Origin: a virus
Length of the DNA: 43,102 bases
Reading direction: 5' to 3' (one strand)
IMG/VR virus record: IMGVR_UViG_3300045935_000032
Location: 1 to 43,102 of that record
How positions within the stretch are numbered: position 1 is the first letter of the stretch; each line of letters begins with the position of its first letter. A model generated the notes under the pieces. It made no database searches, had not been told where the DNA came from, and was given only the letters and a program-made list of their open reading frames with translations. Made by a program: the position numbers and the translations under genes. This document shows, piece by piece, positions 1-7,202 of the stretch.

Positions 1-127
1 CTCTAGGAGGGTCTAGCGAAACGCTCTAGCCGTCCCGCCATGCGGGTTCTCGCCTTCGCGCTGTAGTGGGTTACCCCAGGATGGGCCACGATCTACCCCA
101 TGTCCTCTGCGGCGCTCGTAGCAAGCT
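1..127. repeat. Terminal direct repeat, left copy (circular overlap)
   Basis: Bases 1-127 are identical to 42976-43102. The reading of genes across the join (stop codon at 2927, next start at 42966, with the insertion sequence between) is coherent only if the ends are joined. A 127-base overlap equals a common largest k-mer of short-read assemblers, so it is best read as an assembly overlap of a circular or circularly permuted molecule, not a biological terminal repeat. Confidence 0.93.
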
Positions 128-1451
128 CCTGGACTGATACCTGCGGGCGCTTGATCTTCGGAAGCTCTGGCACGGCCAATCGGACGCGGACAGCATGGAG
201 CAGGTCGGACTCCAACTGTGAGAGTCCGGGCTTCGGGGCGATGTCACGCGCCACGTCGAACAGGCTTTGTACCTCGACCAGGGCGATTTCGAGTCCCTTG
301 CCTCGAATGCGTGCAGCTTCGGCGTATGCGCCTTTCGTGAAGCTGAACGCAATGATGTAGCCCTTGTGCGATCCGTGGCGTTCGATCGCGGTCTCGAATT
401 TATCCACTACTTCCCGCCCGACGTGCTCCTGCTGCTTGACCTCGATTGGCAGCTTCTCCATGAATGAGAAGCCGTCGATTCCGAATTCAGGCCGCTTCAA
501 GTTGTGCTCACCGTAGACGCGCTTGATAATGAAGTTCTGGAATTCGAGCGGCTTCAACGCGCGGAGATCATCGACGGTGTTGAGGCCGTTTTCGATGCGC
601 ACGTTTGCGCCGATGATCTGGAGGCGATCCTGAATGATCCCTACCGCTGTTGGGCTTATGTCGATGCCGATCCACTCGCGCTTCATCTTGTGTGCAACGG
701 CAACCGCCGTCCCGCAGCCGCAGAACGGATCGAGCACGACATCCCCACGGCTGCTGCTGGCCTCGATGATCCGCTGGAGCAATGCCTCAGGCTTCTGTGT
801 CGGGTAGCCGAGCCGCTCACGCGCTGAGGCATTGATGATCGGGATCTCCCATACGTCTCCGAGGCGGCGACCCTCTGAGAGGTAGACCTTGTAGGGGTCC
901 TGGCCCTTCCGTTTTTGCCAGCGGAACCATCGTCCCGACTCGTCCTGCTTGTAGTGGGAGTCGGCTTTGCCGGAGCGCTCGCCGTAGTCCTCGCGAATGT
1001 CGTTGAAGGTTCCCTTTTTGCCCTTGCCGTAGAACAGGATTGTGTCATGTAGCCGCTGGAATCTTCCGCTCGCTGCGGTGTACCGCTTGTAGCTCCAGAT
1101 GAGCTCGTTGCGGAACCGGTCCGGGCGGAATACACGATCGAGAGCCAGTCGGAGATGGTGGTTGGCGTGGAAGTCGCAGTGGAGGTAGATCGAGCCGGTT
1201 GGTTTCAGTACGCGGTGCATCTGTTCGAGGCGTGGTTCCATCCACCCGATGTAGTGGTCGATTCCACCTTTCCAACGGTCCTCGAACGACCGGATCTCTG
1301 ACTCGTCTCCCCAGATGACTTCATAGTGGCGATTCGAGAAGAACGGCGGGTCAAGGTAGATCAAGTCCACTGATTCGTCCGGGAATTCCGCAGCGTTCGA
1401 GAGCCTGCCGAGGTTGTCGTCGCGGTAGATAACTCCAGTTGGGATCGTCAT
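93..1451 (-). CDS. Beta-class DNA methyltransferase fused to an Mrr-type nuclease domain
   Basis: A 452-residue protein. The N-terminal 290 residues are an N6-adenine/N4-cytosine methyltransferase. The catalytic motif DPPF (34-37) precedes the SAM-binding motif DPFCGCGT (241-248), the permuted order of the beta class, and TQKPEALL lies between (about 218-225). The C-terminal part (about 300-400) resembles Mrr_cat: PLEFQNFI, then the PD-(D/E)XK residues Asp326 (GIDGF) and Glu337-Lys339 (IEVK), then a core strand KGYIIAFS. Both active sites look intact. The gene lies inside the insertion sequence, divergent from the transposase, and starts with ATG. It could protect DNA and also cleave it, or the Mrr part could only bind. 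Target sequence unknown. No separate restriction gene is nearby. Confidence 0.85.
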   Translation of the reverse strand: MTIPTGVIYRDDNLGRLSNAAEFPDESVDLIYLDPPFFSNRHYEVIWGDESEIRSFEDRWKGGIDHYIGWMEPRLEQMHRVLKPTGSIYLHCDFHANHHLRLALDRVFRPDRFRNELIWSYKRYTAASGRFQRLHDTILFYGKGKKGTFNDIREDYGERSGKADSHYKQDESGRWFRWQKRKGQDPYKVYLSEGRRLGDVWEIPIINASARERLGYPTQKPEALLQRIIEASSSRGDVVLDPFCGCGTAVAVAHKMKREWIGIDISPTAVGIIQDRLQIIGANVRIENGLNTVDDLRALKPLEFQNFIIKRVYGEHNLKRPEFGIDGFSFMEKLPIEVKQQEHVGREVVDKFETAIERHGSHKGYIIAFSFTKGAYAEAARIRGKGLEIALVEVQSLFDVARDIAPKPGLSQLESDLLHAVRVRLAVPELPKIKRPQVSVQELATSAAEDMG

Positions 1452-1594
1452 AGACGTCCCTCATTCGAGGTCCGATCCTGGACTCCTCTGCCGTCCGATC
1501 GCACCCCTAAAATTGGGTGCAGATAGTCGATAAAAAGAGGCCCCCGCGAAGCTCTAACTTCCGAGGGCCATGACCAAACGAGAGGAACCCTCGC
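1452..1594. promoter_or_regulatory. Divergent intergenic region of the insertion sequence
   Basis: These 143 bp separate the divergent methyltransferase and transposase genes and must hold both promoters. The stretch around 1509-1535 is locally AT-rich. An AGGA ribosome-binding site at about 1580 lies 8 bases before the TTG start of the transposase. No convincing -35/-10 pair could be fixed by eye. Confidence 0.45.
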
Positions 1595-2713
1595 TTGGCA
1601 AGTCGGACCGTAGCACCGCAGTCGGTAGTAGGCCACCTTCGAGGGCTTCTCGACTCGCCGGAGATTGCCGCTCTTTGCGACGAACTCGACGCGCTCCGCT
1701 GGACGGGCCGCAAGGGTTACGGCAGTCGGGCGCTCGTCGGCGCGTGCCTCGTCAAGAGCCTGTACGCGATCCCAACGTGGAGCCGCACCGCCGCGCTGAT
1801 CGGCGAGCACGTCGCGTTGCAGGACGCGCTCGGCGGCGCTCCGTCCGTGTACGCCTGCTACCGCTTCGCTGCGAAGCTGCGCGAGCACAAGCCGATCCTC
1901 GACGCGACGCTCGCGCGACTCGTCGAGCGTCTGAGCGCGGAGGTTCCCGAGTACGGGCAGGACATCGCGATCGACGCTTCCGACCTCCCCGCCTACGCGA
2001 ACGGGCAGCGGTACCTGAGCAAGAACGGCCCGGAGCGCGAGACGTACTCCGACCCGGACGCGAGCTGGGGTCACCGCTCGGCCGTCTCGACGCGGAAGGG
2101 CGGCGGCTTCTACGGATGGAAGTTGCACCTTGCCGTCTGCTCTCAGACCGAGCTTCCCATCGCGTGGCGCGTGGAGACGGCGCGAACGCATGAGTCGAGC
2201 CTCGCCGATGACCTCTTGCAGCGTGTCCGCGCCGTGAAGATCCAGCCGCACACTGCCACGCTCGACAAGGGCTATGACGTTGCTCAGGTGTACGAGGCGT
2301 GTGAGCGCGCCGGGGTCGCGCCGATCATCCCGCTTCGCAAGACTCCCGCCGTCAAGCGCGGCGACCACAAGCCGCCAACGTGCGAGCACGGAACCTGGAC
2401 GTTCGCCGGAGCCGACGCGAAGCGCAGCGCGACGAAGTGGCGCTGCCCTACCGCCGCGTGCAAGCCCGCCTCCGTCTGGATCAAGGCGTGCCGTCTGCAT
2501 CCGCTGATTCCGCGCGAAACGAAGCGGTTCGGCGACCTGTACCGGGGACGCGGAGCCGTCGAACGGACGTTCGGAAGGCTCAAGAATGAGGCGGGACTCG
2601 CCCCGATCCGCGTCCGTGGGATTGAGAAGGTCCAGCTTCACGCCGACCTCTGCATCCTCGCCACGCTCGCCTCCGCACTCGCGCGAGCGCGAGCCGTTCC
2701 GCTCGCCGCGTAA
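1595..2713 (+). CDS. DDE transposase, IS4/IS5 superfamily
   Basis: A 372-residue RNase H-fold transposase with Asp127 (IAIDASD), Asp224 (TLDKGYD) and Glu323. The glutamate sits in the Y(2)R(3)E(6)K signature (Tyr316, Arg319, Glu323, Lys330) typical of IS4/IS5-superfamily enzymes. The TTG start at 1595 has an AGGA site 8 bases upstream; an ATG at 1570 is in another frame. A zinc-like insertion (Cys263, Cys284, Cys289) lies between the second Asp and the Glu. This is the only large plus-strand gene in the genome and it is not interrupted, so the element may be active. Confidence 0.92.
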   Translation: MASRTVAPQSVVGHLRGLLDSPEIAALCDELDALRWTGRKGYGSRALVGACLVKSLYAIPTWSRTAALIGEHVALQDALGGAPSVYACYRFAAKLREHKPILDATLARLVERLSAEVPEYGQDIAIDASDLPAYANGQRYLSKNGPERETYSDPDASWGHRSAVSTRKGGGFYGWKLHLAVCSQTELPIAWRVETARTHESSLADDLLQRVRAVKIQPHTATLDKGYDVAQVYEACERAGVAPIIPLRKTPAVKRGDHKPPTCEHGTWTFAGADAKRSATKWRCPTAACKPASVWIKACRLHPLIPRETKRFGDLYRGRGAVERTFGRLKNEAGLAPIRVRGIEKVQLHADLCILATLASALARARAVPLAA

Positions 2714-2926
2714 GCGGCCCACTACACTCAGACGGATGCTGGAACGGGCGACGACCCGTGCCCTACCACTGATCGGACGCGTGAACCAAACCGCTCCGGT
2801 CGCGACCGGATGCTGCAACGCCTGCCGAACCTGCGTTACAAGCAGCATCGTCGGCCTTGTCGGAGTAGCCCTGACCGGCGCGGTGTCACCCATCGCGCGT
2901 TTCGCTAGCCGTTTCACAAGACCCTC

Positions 2927-3364
2927 CTAGGCGGCGATCGGCGTGAGCGCCATCGTGAGAGAGCCGGACGGGATCGTGAACGTGTCACCAATCGCAACGG
3001 TCTTCGACGCCGTCAACGAGGACGAGCCGAGGAACGTGCCGCTCGAGACGGCCGTCCAGAACGAGACGTGCGAGTACGTCTCCGCGGTGCTGACGGTCAA
3101 CCAGACCACGTCGGCGTTGGTCGCATTCGCGCCGCCCGAGGACGAGGCGAAGGTCGCCTGCTGGCGAGTCGTGTTGCCGGCCGCGTTCGATATGCCCGCG
3201 GCGCCGGGATCGCCCGTGTGGAGCTTGACGAACACGGTTGCGTTGCCGGGGTAGTCGGTTCCTTTCGCGAGCGCGTCGAGGATGCTGTTGGCCTGACCGG
3301 ACGCGATCCCGACGGCCATCCTCGCGACGATCAGCGTTAGGAACGCGCGCAGTAGTCCGATCAT
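2927..3364 (-). CDS. Capsid-fibre/tail-fibre-like structural protein
   Basis: A 145-residue protein with the pattern found in small phage fibre or decoration proteins: VKLHTGDPGAAG (about 46-57), a Thr/Ser-rich middle and a repeat-like C-terminus ending SGSLTMALTP. The first 20 residues are hydrophobic. ATG start with an AGGAGGG site. The TAG stop (2927-2929) overlaps the CTAG duplicated by the insertion sequence, so the element inserted exactly at the end of this gene without altering the protein. It lies downstream of the capsid genes. Precise role unknown. Confidence 0.7.
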   Translation of the reverse strand: MIGLLRAFLTLIVARMAVGIASGQANSILDALAKGTDYPGNATVFVKLHTGDPGAAGISNAAGNTTRQQATFASSSGGANATNADVVWLTVSTAETYSHVSFWTAVSSGTFLGSSSLTASKTVAIGDTFTIPSGSLTMALTPIAA

Positions 3365-3388
3365 CTCTTCCCTCCTACTTCTTTGTGT

Positions 3389-4042
3389 TCAGGCAAAGGT
3401 TCCGAGCGTTGCGTGGACGATGGCGTCGCCGATCTTCGCCTTGGCTTTGAGGTCGCTGCCGTCTATATAGAGGATGAAGCAGCCGTTGAAAGCGAGGTCG
3501 GAGTCTGCTGGTTCGGATGATGCGGCGAGGCGTAGAAAACCCTTGCCGCTGGCCTGCAGTACGGCAACTTGACCGTTCTGCGGGTCGAGATCGAGGTTTT
3601 TGTTGCCGGGGGTGTAGCTGAAGGACACGTCCCCGTCTTGATCGCTAAACTCGACTTGGCCGCTGTCCTGAAACAGGAAGCCGGTGTTGTTGTCAGGGTT
3701 CGGGTCGACTTCGAAGCCTGAACTGCCAGGGTGACCTAGCGAGAGCAAGCTGTGTCCGCCTCCCGCTCCGTCGTCTATCTCACACGAAAAAATGTTGTCC
3801 GCCTGCGCAAACGCCGCGTGGATCAGCGCAGTTTGGGAGTTTGGATCGGTCCCGGTGACAATGAACGGATTGGGGAGCGAACCGCCGCCCCCTGCTCGTT
3901 TCGCCGCGACCGCAGCGATCGCCCTCTCCGAATAGGCCATCGTCAGCAGGTACACCTCAGCTGCGTCGGCCGGCAAAGCATCGAGGATCGCGCCGACCTC
4001 CGCAACCGAAGATGCTTCATAGCCGGTCAACTGTTCAGTCAT
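3389..4042 (-). CDS. Putative virion structural protein
   Basis: A 217-residue protein, not recognised at family level. The N-terminus (about 1-50) is alpha-helical with Ala/Glu-rich sequence. From about 80 on it is a Gly/Asp/Ser-rich, probably beta-structured domain (FLFQDSGQVEFSDQDGDVSF) ending in KIGDAIVHATLGTFA, reminiscent of fibre or decoration proteins. The start codon shares ATGA with the stop of the 47-residue gene upstream. Position between major capsid and a fibre-like gene supports a head or fibre role. Confidence 0.6.
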   Translation of the reverse strand: MTEQLTGYEASSVAEVGAILDALPADAAEVYLLTMAYSERAIAAVAAKRAGGGGSLPNPFIVTGTDPNSQTALIHAAFAQADNIFSCEIDDGAGGGHSLLSLGHPGSSGFEVDPNPDNNTGFLFQDSGQVEFSDQDGDVSFSYTPGNKNLDLDPQNGQVAVLQASGKGFLRLAASSEPADSDLAFNGCFILYIDGSDLKAKAKIGDAIVHATLGTFA

Positions 4043-4182
4043 CTCTTCGCCTTCACCTTCGGCTTCTGCTCTACCTTCTGTGGAGCGCCGAGACCGGAGA
4101 GATTCTCGGTCGTAGTTGCCTTCGGCTTCTCACCCGTCGGGTTGTAGAACCCGGCTTCTCGGCGCTCCCTGTACGGCGTCAT
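4039..4182 (-). CDS. Small basic protein (47 aa)
   Basis: ATG at 4182 lies three bases after the stop of the 93-residue gene, and the TGA stop shares ATGA with the next gene. The sequence starts MTPYRERREAGFYNPTGEKP and ends in a Lys-rich tail (QKPKVKAKR). The motif GFYNPTG and the size suggest a small head-associated protein. Function unknown; the tight coupling supports translation. Confidence 0.6.
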   Translation of the reverse strand: MTPYRERREAGFYNPTGEKPKATTTENLSGLGAPQKVEQKPKVKAKR

Positions 4183-4185
4183 TCG

Positions 4186-4467
4186 CTAGTTGTCCGGGGT
4201 CGGCATCGACGCGAACCCGCTCAGGCTGGGGCCGGGGCCGCCGAGGATCCTGCCGACCTGCTCCTCCGAGCTTCCGCTCACGTTCGGCTGCATGACGTAC
4301 TCGTCCGGTCCGGCCGAAGCGACGTCACCGGGTGCGGGTGCCGGGGTCGTGTCGAGGTTGCCGCCGTCGACGGGCATCGTCTGCCCTGACGGGTTGGACG
4401 GCTCGTTACCGGCCGGCATCCCGCCGACGTTCTCCTGTGCGCCGGACTCCATTCCTGAAATGTCCAT
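4186..4467 (-). CDS. Low-complexity virion-associated protein (93 aa)
   Basis: A Pro/Gly/Ser/Asn-rich, probably disordered protein directly downstream of the major capsid gene, with a GGAAGGAG site before its ATG. It contains GPDEYVMQPNVSGSSEEQVG. No family recognised. Position suggests a head accessory or decoration protein. Confidence 0.6.
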   Translation of the reverse strand: MDISGMESGAQENVGGMPAGNEPSNPSGQTMPVDGGNLDTTPAPAPGDVASAGPDEYVMQPNVSGSSEEQVGRILGGPGPSLSGFASMPTPDN

Positions 4468-4538
4468 TCGTCTCCTTCCATAGCGGGAGGATCCGACCCA
4501 TGCGCGCCGGACCCTCCCTTTCGCGTCAGCGCCCCGAG

Positions 4539-5798
4539 TTACGAGGCGGTTGTGATGAGTGCGAACGCGCCGTCGTCGACTACGTCGGCCTCGAATGCGC
4601 CGATGATGCCGACCTCGACACCGCCGATCGCAGGCTCGACGACCCGGAGCTCCACCGGAGCACCGGCCGTCTCCGCGACGAGCAGACCGGCCGAGTCACC
4701 GACGACGATCGTGCCGGAGTCGAGTCCACGCGAGATCACGATGTTCAGCGGCCCGATGTTCTGGCCGTTGACCGACATGAACTGCGTGAACGCGTTCGAC
4801 GTGAGGCCCAGGAAGTAGCCGAACCTGTCCGGGGCGAGGTAGATCGTGTCGGCGACGCGGCCGCTGTTCGCGAACACGGCGGCGTAGCCGGCACCGATCC
4901 CGGTCATCATCTGGGCGAACGTGTCGGTCGCCCCGACCTGCGTCGAGATGTGATGCGAGTAGGCGGAGTCGGTGAGCGCCTTGGCGGCGTCCTGCTCCGT
5001 CTTCAGCGCGTAGTCGGCTGCGGCCAGGTCGAACCAGAGGGACAACGCGTCCGGCGTCGTCCAGTTGATCGCCTGCCACGACAGGTCGCCGCCACCGAGA
5101 TACGTGGAGGCGGTCTGCGTGACGAGGTCGACGACCATCCCCTGGTTGCCTGCCTCCGTCTTCTGGCTGGCCTGCACCGACACGATCGGCCGGGTCGTGA
5201 CCTTCGGGTAGGTGAGCGTGCCCCGCATGAGCGAGGTCCGCATGGCCGAGTTGACCAGGTTCCGGTTCTTGTTGATGATCTGGAAGATCTGGTCGAGGTA
5301 CTGCGGCGTCTGCAAGCCGGCGACGTTGCTCGAGAGCGTGTTCGCCGGAGTCCGCTGGAGGAGGGCGTCCCTCTCGCGGGCCTTGAGAACGACGTCGTTG
5401 CCGCCTGCGAGCTGGGCGATCTTGCTGCACTCGGTCGTGCCACGCATGAGGATCTGGTCACGCGCGTAGGTGGCGAAGTCGCGGTAGATGATGCCGTCAC
5501 CGTCAAGCTCGACTCCATCCTCGACACCGGCCATCGCCTGCCGGGCCTTCTTGGCGGTCGCGATCGCAGCGTTCGTGGCCGAGATGTCCTCGGTCAGCTG
5601 CGTCGTCTCCACGTCGATCTCGGTGACACGCTCGCGATACTTGAGAATGTGCTCCTGCTCGACTTCCGTGAGCGTCTTGTCTTCGCCTTCGCGGGAGTTG
5701 ATCGCTGCGTTCAGCGCCTCCCACTTCTGGGTCGTGACCTCGCGCTCGTCGAGCAGCATCGACAGGCGGTTCTCCGCCTGGGTGGTCGATGCGGCCAT
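4539..5798 (-). CDS. Major capsid protein, HK97 fold
   Basis: A 419-residue phage capsid protein. Residues about 5-90 are a charged coiled coil (delta/scaffold domain) likely removed by the prohead protease encoded upstream. The mature part follows, with RTPANTLSSNVAGLQTPQYL marking its N-arm region, and HK97-type features later: TYPKVTTRPIVSVQASQKTE (E-loop/spine area) and a C-terminal beta domain (GSAGLLVAETAGAPVELRVV-like). Order portal-protease-capsid is the classic HK97 order. ATG start with GGAGG upstream. Confidence 0.93.
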   Translation of the reverse strand: MAASTTQAENRLSMLLDEREVTTQKWEALNAAINSREGEDKTLTEVEQEHILKYRERVTEIDVETTQLTEDISATNAAIATAKKARQAMAGVEDGVELDGDGIIYRDFATYARDQILMRGTTECSKIAQLAGGNDVVLKARERDALLQRTPANTLSSNVAGLQTPQYLDQIFQIINKNRNLVNSAMRTSLMRGTLTYPKVTTRPIVSVQASQKTEAGNQGMVVDLVTQTASTYLGGGDLSWQAINWTTPDALSLWFDLAAADYALKTEQDAAKALTDSAYSHHISTQVGATDTFAQMMTGIGAGYAAVFANSGRVADTIYLAPDRFGYFLGLTSNAFTQFMSVNGQNIGPLNIVISRGLDSGTIVVGDSAGLLVAETAGAPVELRVVEPAIGGVEVGIIGAFEADVVDDGAFALITTAS

Positions 5799-5934
5799 TG
5801 CTACACCTCCGAACTGGTTGACATTGACGTTGCGCGGCGGGTGTCGATGTCAGGGGTGCCGGTCAATGCCGGGGTGCCTGTTAGCTCGAGGTGCGCCTGT
5901 TGTGAGCGGTTCAAAAGTAGAGACTTTCGGATGG
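5799..5934 (-). other. 136-bp leader before the capsid gene
   Basis: This is one of the few late-operon gaps of this size. It contains a direct repeat (GGGGTGCC twice, near 5855 and 5871 on the plus strand) and TTGAC/TTGAA-like boxes on the minus strand. It may hold a capsid-specific promoter or 5' leader; no firm -10 box seen. Confidence 0.3.
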
Positions 5935-6120
5935 TTAGGGAGTGGGCGGCGGTGCCAGCTTGTCGAGTTCCGCCTTTACCGCAGCTGCAGCGTCGGAGAC
6001 GGTCTGCCCCTCCGCGGTCAGGTCGGCTGGCGGGATCGCGTCCACTGCTGCGATCAGAGCATTGATTGCCGTGACAAGATCCGAGAGTTCCGTGTCGAAC
6101 GTGGCCTGGTCGAGTGCCAT
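5935..6120 (-). CDS. Small helical head-operon protein (61 aa)
   Basis: The ATG at 6120 has a strong AAGGAGG site. A TTG at 6207 overlapping the protease stop would add 29 residues. The sequence is amphipathic helical (MALDQATFDTELSDLVTAI) and ends in a Pro-rich tail (KLAPPPTP). Small helical proteins like this are common between protease and capsid genes of metagenomic siphophages; a scaffold or chaperone role is only a guess. Confidence 0.65.
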   Translation of the reverse strand: MALDQATFDTELSDLVTAINALIAAVDAIPPADLTAEGQTVSDAAAAVKAELDKLAPPPTP

Positions 6121-6203
6121 CTTGTGAACCTCCTTGATGAGTTGATCGAGCTTCTTGTTCAGCGGTACGAACGGGTCGTCGCCGCTGATGTTCAGGACGA
6201 CCG

Positions 6204-7202
6204 TCAAGTGGACGAACTCGTCGAATTGAACGCGCCGAGGATCTTCTCGAGCCGCGACTTGGCCGCGTCGCGTTGCGCCTGTGTCGCGTCGTTCGGGTAG
6301 CCCTGCCCGATCCGCGACAACGCCGCCTTGACGCCGTTGACGTTGATCGCCCCAGACCCGGGCTCCTTGAACGGGAGGTGGCAGCGGGCCTTCGTCTTCG
6401 GCCCGCCGGCACCGTTGAGGTCGATCGCTGCCGCGGCGCAGTACGCCTCCGGCGTGTCCCAGCGGGACTCCGATCCGTCCCACGGCTGTTCCGTGTACGC
6501 GCGCGAAAGCAGGATCGCCATCCCCTCGGGAAGGTCGATGCCGAGCTCCGCACACCGCTCGACGATCGCGAGGTTCGGCGGCGGAGGAAGCATCGACTCG
6601 TCCACGATCTGCTCCTCACGGAGCGACAGGATCGTGGCGGTCGAGTAGGCGGGGCCGGTTGCGAGCGCGACGCTGTCGAGATGTGCGACCTGGCGTTGCA
6701 CAACACCATCGCTCGTGCGAATAGACTTGATCGGCAGAAACTCCGCGGACACGCCGTCGTAGCCACCGTTGAGGACGAGCTCGCGCGCAGTCATCGCGTC
6801 CGACGTGTCGAGGAACTTGAACTCCCCCTCGTAACCATCGTCGCTCTGGGTCAACTTGACGCCGGTCCCGACGATGCCCGAGGTGCCGGACTTGCGGCCG
6901 CCGTTCTCGTCGAGGCCGGCATGGTCGGAGCGGAGCCGGATCCGGTGCGCATGCGGCTCGTTCCGGGCGAACGCCCCCGGCATGAACTGCTCCTTGTACG
7001 GCTTAAAATCGGGCGGGTCCGCGACGTCCGCGACCTCGTTAAAGGGGACGACGCGGACGCTGATCGTGCGCCCATCGCCGGCTTCTGCTTGGACGGTGAA
7101 GGTGCGGACGAGGAGCTCGCGCCCAGCGGACGCGGACTGCTCAGTCGTGTACTCCCCGACCTTTTCACCTCTGAGGTGAAGTGTCGTATGCACCTCCGTC
7201 AT
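6204..7202 (-). CDS. HK97-type prohead maturation protease
   Basis: A 332-residue protein. The ATG at 7202 is chosen because it overlaps the portal stop (TGATG) and has a GGGAGGA site; the frame is open farther upstream but only as a shadow of the portal gene. Serine-protease features are visible: a His in RLRSDHAGLDENGG and the nucleophile Ser in GVSAEFLPI, followed by LDSVALATGPAY. The C-terminal 80 residues (CHLPFKEPGSGAINVNGV) form the extra domain seen in some fusions of this family. It processes capsid and scaffold in the prohead. Confidence 0.9.
   Translation of the reverse strand: MTEVHTTLHLRGEKVGEYTTEQSASAGRELLVRTFTVQAEAGDGRTISVRVVPFNEVADVADPPDFKPYKEQFMPGAFARNEPHAHRIRLRSDHAGLDENGGRKSGTSGIVGTGVKLTQSDDGYEGEFKFLDTSDAMTARELVLNGGYDGVSAEFLPIKSIRTSDGVVQRQVAHLDSVALATGPAYSTATILSLREEQIVDESMLPPPPNLAIVERCAELGIDLPEGMAILLSRAYTEQPWDGSESRWDTPEAYCAAAAIDLNGAGGPKTKARCHLPFKEPGSGAINVNGVKAALSRIGQGYPNDATQAQRDAAKSRLEKILGAFNSTSSST

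Larger units (their letters stand above)
7..2926. mobile_element. IS5-type insertion sequence with a methyltransferase-nuclease passenger gene
   Basis: The element is bounded by imperfect inverted repeats: 7-23 (GAGGGTCTAGCGAAACG) and the complement of 2910-2926 (GAGGGTCTTGTGAAACG), 15 of 17 matching. CTAG lies directly outside both ends (3-6 and 2927-2930), a 4-bp duplication that fits the CTAR preference known for the IS5 group. A second subterminal 12-mer, CTAGCGAAACGC, occurs at 13-24 and in inverted orientation at 2897-2908, possibly a transposase-binding site. Both the transposase (1595-2713) and the divergent methyltransferase-Mrr gene (93-1451) lie inside. At 2,920 bp it is about twice a simple IS5 element. 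No second inverted repeat was found between the two genes, so they appear to move as one unit. Confidence 0.85.

Noticed and set aside
1-127. Biological direct terminal repeat or attachment site
   Set aside because: Length equals a usual assembler k-mer, and the repeat includes the end of the insertion sequence; circular overlap is simpler.
1448-2917. 489-residue minus-strand ORF opposite the transposase
   Set aside because: Arg-rich shadow of the transposase in a GC-rich region; no domain, no ribosome-binding site, and it spans the inverted repeat.
4332-6065. 577-residue plus-strand ORF opposite the major capsid gene
   Set aside because: Antisense shadow of the HK97 capsid gene; composition is Arg/Asp/Val-biased and it has no family features.
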